Positions 31,608 to 41,004 of a stretch of DNA of 64,000 nt are shown one piece after another. Position 1 is the stretch's first letter. The number at the start of each line of letters is the position of its first letter. Made by a program: the position numbers and the translations under genes. Source of the stretch: Dyadobacter sp. SG02 (GTDB lineage: Bacteria > Bacteroidota > Bacteroidia > Cytophagales > Spirosomataceae); assembly GCF_900109045.1 (NCBI RefSeq), contig NZ_FNYL01000003.1, forward strand, positions 558,001-622,000, read 5' to 3'. The notes below the pieces were generated by a model. The model saw only the letters and a list, made by a program, of their open reading frames with translations, was not told the origin of the DNA and ran no database searches.

Positions 31608-33806
31608 GTGAAAAAGAAGACACTCCTGGTTACCCCGCCATTTACCCAACTCAATACGCCTTATCCCGCGACCGCTTACCTCAAAGGGTTTTTGAATACC
31701 CTGGGACGGGAGTCGTATCAGGCAGACCTGGGTATCGATGTGATCCTCGAATTGTTTTCTTCCAAAGGGCTGAAAAAGCTGTTTGCTACGCTGGAAGCGT
31801 CTGATATTGAGCTGACGGACAATAGTTTCCGCATTTACGCGCTCCGGGACGAGTACATTTCGACGATCGATCCGGTGATCCGTTTTCTGAAAAACAGCAA
31901 TCCTACACTAGCCCATAGCATTTGTGACCGCACCTATCTGCCGGAAGCCAGCCGTTTCCAGCAACTCGAAGACCTCGACTGGGCATTCGGGACGATGGGT
32001 ATCCACGATAAGGCCCGGCATTTGGCAACATTATATCTCGAAGACCTCGGCGACCTGATCCAGGAGGCCGTGGACCCGCATTTCGGTTTCAGTCGGTATG
32101 CGGAGCGCCTGGGGCGTTCGGCGACGAGTTTTGATGAAATGGAAGCCGCGCTGGAAACGCCGGATACTTTGCTTTCGCAGACTTTGAAGGATGTTTTGGA
32201 ACGGAAGGTGAAGCTGTTCCAACCAGATATTGTGTGTATTTCGGTGCCATTTCCCGGTAATTTGTACGGTGGTTTCAAATGCGGGCAGTACCTGAAAGCG
32301 CATTATCCGCATATCAAAATCGTGATGGGCGGCGGCTTTGCCAATACCGAACTGCGTTCGCTGGAAGAGCCGCGGGTTTTTAATTATATTGATTTTGTGT
32401 GCCTCGACGACGGTGAGGCGCCGCTGCAATCGCTTTTGGAGCATCTGGATGGAGCGCGCGACCTGACTAGTCTGAAACGGGTGTTTTCGCGAGTCGATGG
32501 CAAAGTGGTGTACCACAATGGCGCGAAGGAAAAGGATGTGCCGCAACGCGAAACAGGCACGCCGGATTACAGCGACCTTCCGTTGCACGATTACCTTTCG
32601 GTGATCGAGATCGTGAACCCGATGCACCGCCTTTGGAGCGACGGCCGCTGGAACAAACTCACGCTCGCACACGGCTGCTACTGGGGCAAATGCTCGTTTT
32701 GTGATATTTCACTGGATTATATCCGTCGCTATGAGCCGATGACGGCTTCGCTGCTCTGTGATCGCATTGAAGAAATTATAGCGCAAACCCAGCAGAACGG
32801 CTTCCATTTTGTAGACGAGGCCGCGCCGCCTGCATTGCTGCGTGATCTGGCGCTGGAAATTATCCGCCGGAAGCTTACAGTGGTTTGGTGGACGAATATC
32901 CGTTTTGAGAAGAACTTCACCCATGACCTTTGCCTGTTACTGAAAGCCTCGGGCTGCATTGCCATTTCCGGCGGGCTCGAAGTGGCATCCGACCGCTTGC
33001 TCGATCGTATGAAAAAGGGCGTAACCGTCGCACAGGTAGCACGCGTCGCGGATGCGTTCACACAGGCAGGCATTATGGTACACGCGTATCTGATGTACGG
33101 GTTTCCAACGCAAACAGCGCAAGAGACAATAGATTCCCTGGAAATGGTTCGGCAAATGTTCCAGTTGGGCATTGTGCAGTCGGGTTTCTGGCACCGGTTT
33201 GCGATGACGGCGCATAGCCCGGTCGGTTTGCATCCGGAGGAGTTCGATGTAATGCGATTAGGACCGGATACCGGCAAGTTTGCGAATAATGACCTGGAAC
33301 ACGACGACCCATCGGGTGCCGATCACGACCGGTTTGCAGAGGGTTTGCGCAAGTCGCTTTTCAATTATATGCACGGCGTTTGCCTCGATTTTCCATTGTC
33401 CGAATGGTTTGATTTCAGAACGCCGCCGACTGCCATTCCACCGAATTACCTGGAAAAAAGCATTCATGAGCCGGCCGAACTTGCGGCCAGACCCAATGCA
33501 GTGATCGTCTGGACGGGTAGCTTGCCCGAAATGGCGGTTTTTGAAGAGAAGCGAGGCAAGAAGGTTGTTGAAATAGCCGAACTCGTTTTTTATAACAAAA
33601 AGAAAGAATGGGCTGTGGAAGCGGAGGTAGAAGTAGGCGAGTGGCTTACCGGAATACTGCCCGCGCTGCTGATCGCTAACCCGGAGCCTTACGCATTCGA
33701 GCAGTTCAAAAATGACTTCGAAACGGCTGGGTTAGGCCCTTTTGAAACATTTCTCAGCTCCCGCACGTGGCAGGAGCTGAAAAATGGTGGTATGCTGGTG
33801 TTGTAA
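31608..33806 (+). CDS. B12-binding-domain radical SAM protein
   Basis: 732 residues starting at GTG 31608 (MKKKTLLVTPPFTQLNTPYPATA). A cobalamin-binding-like region follows (around residues 200-300, IVCISVPFPGNLYGGFK, KIVMGGGFANTELRS). The radical SAM core then begins with the cluster motif LAHGCYWGKCSFCD: cysteines 357, 362 and 365, i.e. CX4CX2C rather than the common CX3CX2C. The TIM-barrel follows with GGLEVASDRLLDRMKKGV, then a C-terminal region of about 150 residues. It is a presumed methylase or similar enzyme; substrate unknown. It is convergent with nagA, three bases apart. Confidence 0.85.
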   Translation: MKKKTLLVTPPFTQLNTPYPATAYLKGFLNTLGRESYQADLGIDVILELFSSKGLKKLFATLEASDIELTDNSFRIYALRDEYISTIDPVIRFLKNSNPTLAHSICDRTYLPEASRFQQLEDLDWAFGTMGIHDKARHLATLYLEDLGDLIQEAVDPHFGFSRYAERLGRSATSFDEMEAALETPDTLLSQTLKDVLERKVKLFQPDIVCISVPFPGNLYGGFKCGQYLKAHYPHIKIVMGGGFANTELRSLEEPRVFNYIDFVCLDDGEAPLQSLLEHLDGARDLTSLKRVFSRVDGKVVYHNGAKEKDVPQRETGTPDYSDLPLHDYLSVIEIVNPMHRLWSDGRWNKLTLAHGCYWGKCSFCDISLDYIRRYEPMTASLLCDRIEEIIAQTQQNGFHFVDEAAPPALLRDLALEIIRRKLTVVWWTNIRFEKNFTHDLCLLLKASGCIAISGGLEVASDRLLDRMKKGVTVAQVARVADAFTQAGIMVHAYLMYGFPTQTAQETIDSLEMVRQMFQLGIVQSGFWHRFAMTAHSPVGLHPEEFDVMRLGPDTGKFANNDLEHDDPSGADHDRFAEGLRKSLFNYMHGVCLDFPLSEWFDFRTPPTAIPPNYLEKSIHEPAELAARPNAVIVWTGSLPEMAVFEEKRGKKVVEIAELVFYNKKKEWAVEAEVEVGEWLTGILPALLIANPEPYAFEQFKNDFETAGLGPFETFLSSRTWQELKNGGMLVL

Positions 33807-33809
33807 TGC

Positions 33810-34919
33810 TTAGTAACGCAGCACTTCGAAGGTTTCGAGGTTGTCGTCGAATGTCGTGAAAACGGCCGGGTAACCTGGCGCAATGCTGCCGATCTTGTCC
33901 TGGATTCCTAACGCCGTAGCCGGACGAATGGTCGCCATTTCAACCGCTTCCTGAACGGGTATTCCAATGATCTCCACTGCATTTCGTACCGCGTCGCCGA
34001 GCGAAATAGTGGCGCCCGCGAGGTTACCATCCGAGTTGATATATTTCCCGTCCTTCAAATAAGCATCAAATTCTCCCCATTTGAACTGGGTAACCTTCTG
34101 ACCTAAAAACAATGCATCGGAAATCAGGAACAGCTTGTCGCGCTTGATTTTGTAAGCCACGCTCGCCGCACCAAAATCGCAATGGGTACCATCGATAATA
34201 ATGGGTGCGTAAACCGATTCGGTTTCGAAAGTCGCGCCTACGAGCCCGGGCGCGCGATGGCCGAAGGCCGACATGGCGTTGTACAAATGCGTTACCAGTT
34301 GAATACCCTGGTCGAACGCCGTCATCGCCTCGGCGTAGGTGGCATTGGAGTGTCCTGCCGATACGGTAATGCCCGATTCGAGCAGCATTTGAAGCTGATC
34401 TTCGGTGAACATTTCCGGGGCGATCGTGATCAGGCGGATCACGTCTTGGCCGTATTGAATGATTTCTTCAAGTTCCGCATTGGTCGGTTTGCGCACGAAT
34501 GCCGTTAAATGCGCGCCGCGTTTAATCGGGTTGAGGAACGGGCCTTCCAGGTGCATGCCCAGCACGCCCGAATCCGGGTTTTTGGCCATGTAGCTGCGGG
34601 TGGCTTCGATGCCTTTCAAAATGTTGTCGTGCGGGGACGTAATGAGGGTAGGGAGCACGTAAGCGGTACCGGTGCGGACGCTCGCCTGGTAGATGTCGTC
34701 GATCGTTTCCTCGTCGGCGCGCTCGGTGAAATAGAACTGCTCGCCGCCGTTAATGTGGCTGTCGAATAGCCCCGGCGCGAGGTTGGTTACCTGCGGCATG
34801 CCGGTTTTGGGTGTACCGCTCTCGACGCTGCGAATGCGGCCGTTTTCGGTGACGATAATCTGGTTAAATAGGACTTCCTTTCCTGTAAAAACTTTCTCTG
34901 CGAAGAACTGGGTGGACAT
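33810..34919 (-). CDS. nagA: N-acetylglucosamine-6-phosphate deacetylase
   Basis: 369 residues of the amidohydrolase superfamily. Metal and substrate residues are visible in LAPGLFDSHINGG, the metal-binding Glu in MHLEGPFLNP, VSAGHSNATY, VTHLYNAM and IIDGTHCDF. It turns GlcNAc-6-phosphate into glucosamine-6-phosphate in amino-sugar recycling or cell-wall turnover. The start at 34919 (MSTQFF) is used; a TTG six bases upstream is less likely. No nagB or kinase gene is adjacent. Confidence 0.9.
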   Translation of the reverse strand: MSTQFFAEKVFTGKEVLFNQIIVTENGRIRSVESGTPKTGMPQVTNLAPGLFDSHINGGEQFYFTERADEETIDDIYQASVRTGTAYVLPTLITSPHDNILKGIEATRSYMAKNPDSGVLGMHLEGPFLNPIKRGAHLTAFVRKPTNAELEEIIQYGQDVIRLITIAPEMFTEDQLQMLLESGITVSAGHSNATYAEAMTAFDQGIQLVTHLYNAMSAFGHRAPGLVGATFETESVYAPIIIDGTHCDFGAASVAYKIKRDKLFLISDALFLGQKVTQFKWGEFDAYLKDGKYINSDGNLAGATISLGDAVRNAVEIIGIPVQEAVEMATIRPATALGIQDKIGSIAPGYPAVFTTFDDNLETFEVLRY

Positions 34920-34978
34920 AATCAAAGGCTTGGTTTAGAAGCGCCCAAGAAACAAAAAACGCAGAGCGCTTCAAAGCA

Positions 34979-35542
34979 CTATTTGATAATTATGTCAAAT
35001 TTGGTCAACAGCCCGGCCAGGTCCGACGAGAGGAATTTCGCTTTGCGAACATTGTTGGCCGTGGGATCGATCGTGAAGTTTTTGCTGGTCGAAAAATCGA
35101 CCCCGGCGAGGTTGGTACCATCGAAAACCGCATCCCAAAAATCGCAGTTATGCACTTTGCATTTGGAAAGGTCGGTTTGGGTGAAATCGGCGTTGTGAAT
35201 TTTGCAGCTGTTGAAAACGGTTTTATTCAGCTTCTTCCGTTCGAAAATGGCGTAATCGAGAATGCAGTTCTCGAAAACTGCCGCGAAAGCGAAGTCTTTG
35301 CTCTCCGAAAAATTGACGCCCGTGAGTTTGCAATTGACAAATTCGATATCGGAAATTTTACAATTCTTGACCGATGCATTGCTCAGGTTGCATTCCTCGA
35401 ATACGCAGTCGATGAAGTCGATACCGGTCAGGTCCGGAATGTTGCATTGCACAAACCGGACCTGCTCGTAGCTACTTTCCAGCAGTGGCTCAATGTTAAA
35501 ATCTTTGTTTTCAATAGTGTCGAAACTGCTGGTACTGCGCAT
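34979..35542 (-). CDS. Pentapeptide-repeat protein
   Basis: 187 residues built mainly of A(D/N)LXX-type pentapeptides with frequent Cys at the repeat position (FIDCVFEECNLSNASVKNCK, FENCILDYAIF). They fold as a right-handed quadrilateral beta-helix. Qnr-type proteins that protect gyrase have this architecture, but so do many others and no loop diagnostic of Qnr is visible. It lies 16 bases after the thioredoxin gene on the same strand, so they are probably co-transcribed. Confidence 0.85.
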   Translation of the reverse strand: MRSTSSFDTIENKDFNIEPLLESSYEQVRFVQCNIPDLTGIDFIDCVFEECNLSNASVKNCKISDIEFVNCKLTGVNFSESKDFAFAAVFENCILDYAIFERKKLNKTVFNSCKIHNADFTQTDLSKCKVHNCDFWDAVFDGTNLAGVDFSTSKNFTIDPTANNVRKAKFLSSDLAGLLTKFDIIIK

Positions 35543-35558
35543 TGAACCACGAAGGATA

Positions 35559-35855
35559 TTAAATGTATTGCTTGATAACGGATTTGAGCTGGTCGGCCTG
35601 CACTACACCCGACTGGCGCCAGAGCGGCTTACCGTTTTTGAAAACGATCAATGTAGGAACACCCTGAATGCGGTATGCCTGTGCTGCCGACTGGTTTTTA
35701 TCCACATCGACTTTGATGATCGTCGCTGAATCGCCCAGATCGGCCTTTACTTTTTCAAGGATCGGTTTCATCATTTTACACGGGCCGCACCATTCGGCCG
35801 AGAAGTCCACCAAAACCGGTTTATCGCTGTTGATCAATTCTGAGAATGTTGCCAT
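35559..35855 (-). CDS. trxA: Thioredoxin
   Basis: 98 residues with the WCGPC redox site in [16 protein letters not shown] and the cis-proline segment [12 protein letters not shown]. It has no signal peptide and so is the cytosolic disulfide reductase. The start at 35855 (MATFSEL) gives the family-typical length; upstream codons lack similarity. It is transcribed with the pentapeptide gene. Confidence 0.93.
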   Translation of the reverse strand: MATFSELINSDKPVLVDFSAEWCGPCKMMKPILEKVKADLGDSATIIKVDVDKNQSAAQAYRIQGVPTLIVFKNGKPLWRQSGVVQADQLKSVIKQYI

Positions 35856-35946
35856 GACTACAATGTTTTGTCTGTATTGATAACCCATCCCGGCCTCGAA
35901 AGGTTTAATCCGTGCCGGCAGAAAAACCGGGGTAAAGATCATGCCA

Positions 35947-37017
35947 TTAGTCCCAATTGTCTCTCAGAAACTTACCCACGCGTTTTTCCACAAATTCATA
36001 GGTGAAATGCGAGTAAAGGATCGTCAGCGCGATCGAACTAAGCAGGGAAATGGCGAACATCGCTTCATTTTCCGGGGATTTTAAGAACCTGAATAATACG
36101 ATGTTGACAAATATCAGCACGATCGCGTGGTTCAGGTAAATAGAATAGGAGATTTTGCCCAGATACTGAAAGGGTTTGCTGTTGAGCATTTGCGTAACAA
36201 CACCCGCAGAGCTGGCGAAAATGACGATCCCGACCGAGAAAATGAATGGGAATACGAGCTTCCAGAGATTGAGCTCCCAATGGTGCACGAAATACATCGC
36301 GGCGACCAGAAAAAGCAGGAATGGAATTTCGAATGCAGAAAGCTGAAATGTTTTTTGCCTTAACAGCCTTTGCGTGAATATGCCCAGCGCGAAACAGAGC
36401 AATCCGCGCACGTAACCGTAATCGTATGCCAGCAGATATTCGCCCCTTGAACAGATGAAAATGGCGGATAGGAGGCCGATAACCGCAAATGCGGCATATT
36501 TGAACCGCGGCAGTGTCAATACGACCAGCCCGAATACGACGTAGGAAATCATTTCAGCAGAAATTGACCACGAGGGATAATTATTGCTGATCCAACCGCC
36601 CAATATCGTGCTGGAACCCATAAATGTAAGGGCGTCCAGGGATGTGTAAAAGTAATAACTCAGACCCATTCCTGCGACATTCTTCAACGCGCTGTGCTCA
36701 CCGAGCAGGTTGGCTGCCACAAAAACGACTTCCGTGTAAAACAGGAGCGGGTACAACCTGATAAAACGCTTTTTGAGGAAAGTCAGGAAATCGCTGGTGC
36801 TGTGAATGCGGTCGACATAGTTAAGTGCAATGACGAAACCACTGAGCACGAAGAAGAAATCGACAAACAGGCTCGCGTTGATGACGAAAAAGTTGTTGTA
36901 AAGAATCGATTCCTTGAATGCATTGTGGTGGTGGGCAATGACCAGGACAGCGAATATGCCCCTTAACCCATCCAGTTGTTCAACTCTGTTCTTCATGCGC
37001 GAAATGCTGGAAACCAT
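35947..37017 (-). CDS. Membrane O-acyltransferase (acyltransferase 3 / OafA-like)
   Basis: 356 residues with about ten hydrophobic segments. The N-terminal [24 protein letters not shown] is the acyltransferase-3 signature with the conserved histidine. [18 protein letters not shown] and the late [15 protein letters not shown] are further family blocks. It probably acetylates sugars of the surface polysaccharide made by the upstream locus. A start at 36996 (MKNRVEQ) is also possible. The last gene of the polysaccharide block in transcription order. Confidence 0.85.
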   Translation of the reverse strand: MVSSISRMKNRVEQLDGLRGIFAVLVIAHHHNAFKESILYNNFFVINASLFVDFFFVLSGFVIALNYVDRIHSTSDFLTFLKKRFIRLYPLLFYTEVVFVAANLLGEHSALKNVAGMGLSYYFYTSLDALTFMGSSTILGGWISNNYPSWSISAEMISYVVFGLVVLTLPRFKYAAFAVIGLLSAIFICSRGEYLLAYDYGYVRGLLCFALGIFTQRLLRQKTFQLSAFEIPFLLFLVAAMYFVHHWELNLWKLVFPFIFSVGIVIFASSAGVVTQMLNSKPFQYLGKISYSIYLNHAIVLIFVNIVLFRFLKSPENEAMFAISLLSSIALTILYSHFTYEFVEKRVGKFLRDNWD

Positions 37018-37048
37018 TCGGGACGGTTCCGCGGCTCGGGGGAGTATA

Positions 37049-38395
37049 TCAGGTGGTTACGGGGCTAACTGGTTGTGCTTCGGGCCTGGATACCTTTCTC
37101 ATTCTCGGGATTGTATCCAGGTATTTGATACCGAGGAAGCGGATCATGACGGCAAACGGGAACCAGAATGCGATATCGTACGGACGCCCGCCGGTGAAGA
37201 GCAATACCATCATCGACAGGAAGAAATAGGCCAGGAATGTCGTCAGCGGATTGGTGTGGCGGCGCACCTCGCGTATCACGTACAGGAACAGGAAGAAGCA
37301 AAAGCTCGTAAAGAAAATAAAGCCGAATATCCCGTGATTCACCCACGATTCGAGGATCGGGACGTCGAGATAATCATTCTTATATCCCCTGCCCAGGAAG
37401 ATATCCCACGAGAATAGTGTTTCCATAAATTCTCCAAAACCACTCACGCGCCCCATGGCAGAATAGTCGATATCAGCCTCTTCGGAAAGCCTCACCCCCG
37501 TGGATGTAAAGATTACGTTCAGGATCCGGTCCTGGAACACATCCCAATACCCCAAAAGTATATTCAAAACGTCACCATAGCGCGAGAGGAAATAGTTGAT
37601 TCCCAATAATATCAATATGAGAAACACCATATTTTTAAACTTGAACGCGCTGCCGATGGCCGAAGTAATGTTCGAAAATTTGAAATGAAAGAGGAAGTAA
37701 GCCCCGAATGCAATCCCAAGACCCAAATAGCTGGATTTTGCCAATGACAATACCACCACGCCCAGTCCAAACAAAATCGAGAAGAACAGGAAGAGCCTGG
37801 TGAGCAGGTGCCTGGTGCTACCCAGCAAAACCATCGCAGAAATGACGGTAATGACCCCGTTGCGGGCTGTAATGTGCGGGTTACCACCCGGTTGGGCACC
37901 CTCGTTGGCGAAACTTACGGCTGCCCGCATCCCGGGCGTCCAGTTCGGGTCGGTGAGGAGGCCGTAGACGAGGGTAATGTTGGTAAAAAATGAAAATAGG
38001 AAAAGTACCTGTATCAGCGTGTCTTTCACGTCGTTGGGCACGTGCATGAGCAATGCCAGAAACCCGAATGTGAATACGAAGTTACCGATGTCGGCAATGG
38101 ATTTGCCCTGATGGTTCATAAACATGAAGTACCAGAGCGTGAGCAGCAAAAAGCCCAGGGCCAGGTTGATCAGGATGACATTCGGCTTGTAAAGTCGCTT
38201 GAAAAGTGTCTCCGGAACCATGAGTAACAGTGCCAGCGAGAAGAAAATAGCGGTAAAAACACTGCTCGCCGGTCCGATACCGAGGGTGTCGCGAATAAAA
38301 AATATCAGCGGAAACCCGTTGAACATCATCGCGATGCCCATCGAATACCGGAGATAGTTAAAATTATTGGCTATATTAAATAAGCTCCAATTCAT
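37049..38395 (-). CDS. Polytopic membrane protein, O-antigen polymerase/ligase-like (Wzy/WaaL type)
   Basis: 448 residues with 10-12 predicted membrane helices and a large periplasmic loop (about residues 260-345) before the late helices, the layout of O-antigen polymerases and ligases. A PHITARNGVITVIS segment and a GRGYKNDYLDVPILESW segment lie at expected positions, but the family is so divergent that only the general class is supported. Inside the polysaccharide locus it overlaps the next gene by four bases. Probably joins repeat units or transfers the finished chain. Confidence 0.7.
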   Translation of the reverse strand: MNWSLFNIANNFNYLRYSMGIAMMFNGFPLIFFIRDTLGIGPASSVFTAIFFSLALLLMVPETLFKRLYKPNVILINLALGFLLLTLWYFMFMNHQGKSIADIGNFVFTFGFLALLMHVPNDVKDTLIQVLFLFSFFTNITLVYGLLTDPNWTPGMRAAVSFANEGAQPGGNPHITARNGVITVISAMVLLGSTRHLLTRLFLFFSILFGLGVVVLSLAKSSYLGLGIAFGAYFLFHFKFSNITSAIGSAFKFKNMVFLILILLGINYFLSRYGDVLNILLGYWDVFQDRILNVIFTSTGVRLSEEADIDYSAMGRVSGFGEFMETLFSWDIFLGRGYKNDYLDVPILESWVNHGIFGFIFFTSFCFFLFLYVIREVRRHTNPLTTFLAYFFLSMMVLLFTGGRPYDIAFWFPFAVMIRFLGIKYLDTIPRMRKVSRPEAQPVSPVTT

Positions 38396-39270
38396 CTGGA
38401 AAGCCGGAATCTGATGTACTGAATATCGAATCGCAGAATGAAATAGGCGATTTTACGGACGCGGCACCAAAGATACTTCATTTTGTTGAGTCCGGTGTTC
38501 GTTGAAATGTACAATTTTTGCACCCTCGCGTGTTCCTCCCGACCGATCGTCGTGGCGATGGTCGACGACTTCGCCTCCGCGTGTACGCGCAATGCACCCC
38601 CGAGGCCGTCGATTTTTTTGGTCGTCGTCGATGGATGCGACGTATACCTTGTAATGAAGTCGTAATCGAATGCAAAACGGAACGATTCGTCGAACATGCC
38701 GTATTTCTCCACCAGCGAACGCTTGAAAAACAGCGACTGGTTATGGATCTGCATCCCTTCCAGTATCTGGCTATCGAAGTCGTAGGAAGTCGTTTTGAGT
38801 ATTTCGGTCACTTCGTCGTCGGTGGTGATCATGTACAGGTCGCCATACAGGATATCGACCGGATATTTCAAAGCTGCTTCTCCAAAACGTGTGAAAGTGC
38901 CGGGGAAATACACATCGTCCGAATTTTGGAAGCTGATATATTCGCCGGTAGCCCGTTCCAGGGCCTTGTTAATGGCATGTACCTGTCCGCGGTCCTTTTC
39001 GGAAACCCACCAGGAAAGGTATTGTTCATATTTTTTGATGACTTCCACGCTGCCGTCATTCGAGCCTCCGTCGACGATGATGTATTCGAGGTTCGGGTAG
39101 CCCTGGTTGAGCACGCTCAGGATCGTTCTTTCGAGGAATGCAGCCTGGTTGTAAGAAGGTGTGATGACCGTCAGTTTGGGGTACCGTGGCGCATTGCCGG
39201 TTGCTGAGGCCGGTTTTAATGCCGATAGGAAGTTTCGCAGGTCCTGTGTGGTTTGTTCTAAAAAATGCAT
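38392..39270 (-). CDS. Family 2 glycosyltransferase
   Basis: 292 residues. A classic GT2 start, LTVITPSYNQAAFLERTILS and LEYIIVDGGSNDGSVEVIKK, then SFQNSDDVYFPGTF with the acidic metal-binding pair and RSLVEKYGMFDESFRFAFDYD as the acceptor-side motif. It should add one sugar of the repeat unit using a nucleotide sugar. Its first base overlaps the polymerase-like gene (ATGA). Confidence 0.9.
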   Translation of the reverse strand: MHFLEQTTQDLRNFLSALKPASATGNAPRYPKLTVITPSYNQAAFLERTILSVLNQGYPNLEYIIVDGGSNDGSVEVIKKYEQYLSWWVSEKDRGQVHAINKALERATGEYISFQNSDDVYFPGTFTRFGEAALKYPVDILYGDLYMITTDDEVTEILKTTSYDFDSQILEGMQIHNQSLFFKRSLVEKYGMFDESFRFAFDYDFITRYTSHPSTTTKKIDGLGGALRVHAEAKSSTIATTIGREEHARVQKLYISTNTGLNKMKYLWCRVRKIAYFILRFDIQYIRFRLSR

Positions 39271-39288
39271 GGAATCCTGTTTCGCTGA

Positions 39289-40242
39289 TTAAAACTGATC
39301 GATGTAATTGTTCAACTCTTTTAATTTGGCTGCAATGCCTTTTCGCATCAACCGGTTGGGAAGGATATTGGCATACTTTCCGAAAGCCGGTTCACCGCTG
39401 ATTTCCAGTTCTTGTTTCTTTCTGATCACAATGCGCTGGTATTGCATAAATAATTCCTGGAAAGCCTTGTTTTCGGTCACTAACGCCGCATGATCCGACC
39501 AGATCGGGTCGAAATGCCCAAGCCCGGCGAATTCGAGCGAGATCAGCGGCTGGCCGTCCGCTTCATAGTCGTTACCATTTAGAACGAGGTTTTTATTCAA
39601 AACCGCATTCAAACCATAATGCCAGCCGGAATTGTGTAATGTAGTTGTTGCAGGAATCCAGATCGGCATATAATTCAGCCAGAGCTGGTCGGTGTTCATA
39701 CCATTGCAAAGGTCGAAACGGGCGCGGTCGATGGTACGGTGCGCCCACCATTCCAGCGCGGCAATGGTTTTATCAGAAGGCCGCAAAGTCCAGCTTCCCG
39801 AATGGTACATGCCTGCATTCAGAATGCGCTTATCGTCCAGGATCGGCGATTTTTTTAATGGAGTTGAAATATTCGGTGTTAAATAGAATTCCGAATCTGT
39901 ATTCAACAAACTATCGAAAGACTTTTTAAGTATTACCGTAGGGCTTAAAAAGCTTAGCTGGCGGCATTCAGGGTGTTTTTTCAACAAACCTAGTCCAAAC
40001 CACGGGCGGACCGCATGCAATAGCTCGAAATCGTAATATTCCGCGGACATTCTGCCGAAATCGGGAATAGCCAGCTCCGAAACCGGAAACAGTTTTACGT
40101 GCGCCGGGAGCTTGTCAATGCTGAGGGTGTCAGCCAGTCCGATGTAAAAAACGTCCTCGGGCTGGTGTTGTAACACAGAATCGGCCAGAGCCAGTGCATG
40201 CGCCAGGTTGGTTCGATTACAAACTGTGTATATTATATTCAT
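39289..40242 (-). CDS. Glycosyltransferase-fold paralogue lacking the DxD motif
   Basis: 317 residues. It aligns along its length with the protein at 41004: MNIIYTVCNRTNLAHALALADS, then HAVRPWFGLGLLKK, LTPNISTPL, NAGMYHSGSW and the W-rich NTDQLWLNYMPIWIP block. In the active partner the DxD motif is YFDPDIIVF; here the same place reads FLSPTVIL (Ser100, Thr102). A metal-dependent transfer is therefore unlikely by the usual mechanism. It may be a pseudoenzyme subunit, or use another acidic residue. Confidence 0.75.
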   Translation of the reverse strand: MNIIYTVCNRTNLAHALALADSVLQHQPEDVFYIGLADTLSIDKLPAHVKLFPVSELAIPDFGRMSAEYYDFELLHAVRPWFGLGLLKKHPECRQLSFLSPTVILKKSFDSLLNTDSEFYLTPNISTPLKKSPILDDKRILNAGMYHSGSWTLRPSDKTIAALEWWAHRTIDRARFDLCNGMNTDQLWLNYMPIWIPATTTLHNSGWHYGLNAVLNKNLVLNGNDYEADGQPLISLEFAGLGHFDPIWSDHAALVTENKAFQELFMQYQRIVIRKKQELEISGEPAFGKYANILPNRLMRKGIAAKLKELNNYIDQF

Positions 40243-40248
40243 GAACGA

Positions 40249-41004
40249 TTATTCCGTTTCAGGCAAGTTTTTAAAGTAGGGTATTTCGTGGATATTATCC
40301 CGTGAAATGCCCGTTAATGCAAAAGGTGATGTTGCTGCATTGTCGTATTGAACACCAAATTGCGCAAAATGGCTGCGTACAATGTCGGTGGGTTTTCTCA
40401 AATGCGACAAAAACCTGTTCGCTTCGAGGTGCCAGAACACAGAGTCGGCGTTGGGAATGTCGGCATTATGGCGGTATTGATGGGCGACACTTTTCTTGCC
40501 TTTCAAAGTGGCCGTCATCCGCTCGATGCGGCAAAGGTAAAGCCCGTTATCGGCATAACCCGCCCCGTATACTCGTTTTTCCTCCTCCGAAAGCCCTGTG
40601 ATACGTTTCAGAATGCCCGGTGTTTTATCCGGATCGGCTAATACAGGCCCGGCTTTGATGTAGTCATAGCCTTGTTTACACCAGTAGTGCAGCTCGTCTT
40701 TCACTACCCAGCTGTTCAGTTCGTGGATCAGTAAAAAGTCGCACCAGTTGAAATGCTCGTAAAAATCGGCCATCAGTAAAAGCTGCCCGAAATGTTGTCG
40801 CGATTCGAAATAGCGTTTTGGAAAATGCACGACATCGATATTTTCCGCATGTTCGCGCACTACCGAAAGATCGGCGCCTTCTCCCGCGACAAAAATGAAC
40901 TGGTAATCCGAAAGGATTTGCAGCGCGTGATGCAGCAGCTTTTCCTCCGTTGGATTGATCTGAGGTTCGAGAATAGGAACAATTACGGTAACCAGCTCTT
41001 TCAT
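40249..41004 (-). CDS. DUF5672-type glycosyltransferase-like protein
   Basis: 251 residues. The segment FNWCDFLLIHELNSWVVKDELHYWCKQGYDYIKAGPV is the diagnostic DUF5672 stretch (aspartate pair, WVFRDEL-like, WC). DUF5672 proteins are thought to be related to glycosyltransferases, but the reaction is not established. It shares one base with the next gene upstream (ATGA-like overlap at 41004) and sits between the two paralogous glycosyltransferases. Confidence 0.75.
   Translation of the reverse strand: MKELVTVIVPILEPQINPTEEKLLHHALQILSDYQFIFVAGEGADLSVVREHAENIDVVHFPKRYFESRQHFGQLLLMADFYEHFNWCDFLLIHELNSWVVKDELHYWCKQGYDYIKAGPVLADPDKTPGILKRITGLSEEEKRVYGAGYADNGLYLCRIERMTATLKGKKSVAHQYRHNADIPNADSVFWHLEANRFLSHLRKPTDIVRSHFAQFGVQYDNAATSPFALTGISRDNIHEIPYFKNLPETE

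Noticed and set aside
34979-35542. Qnr-type quinolone resistance protein
   Set aside because: Pentapeptide repeats alone do not show Qnr function; no Qnr-specific loops are recognisable, and the neighbours are housekeeping genes.
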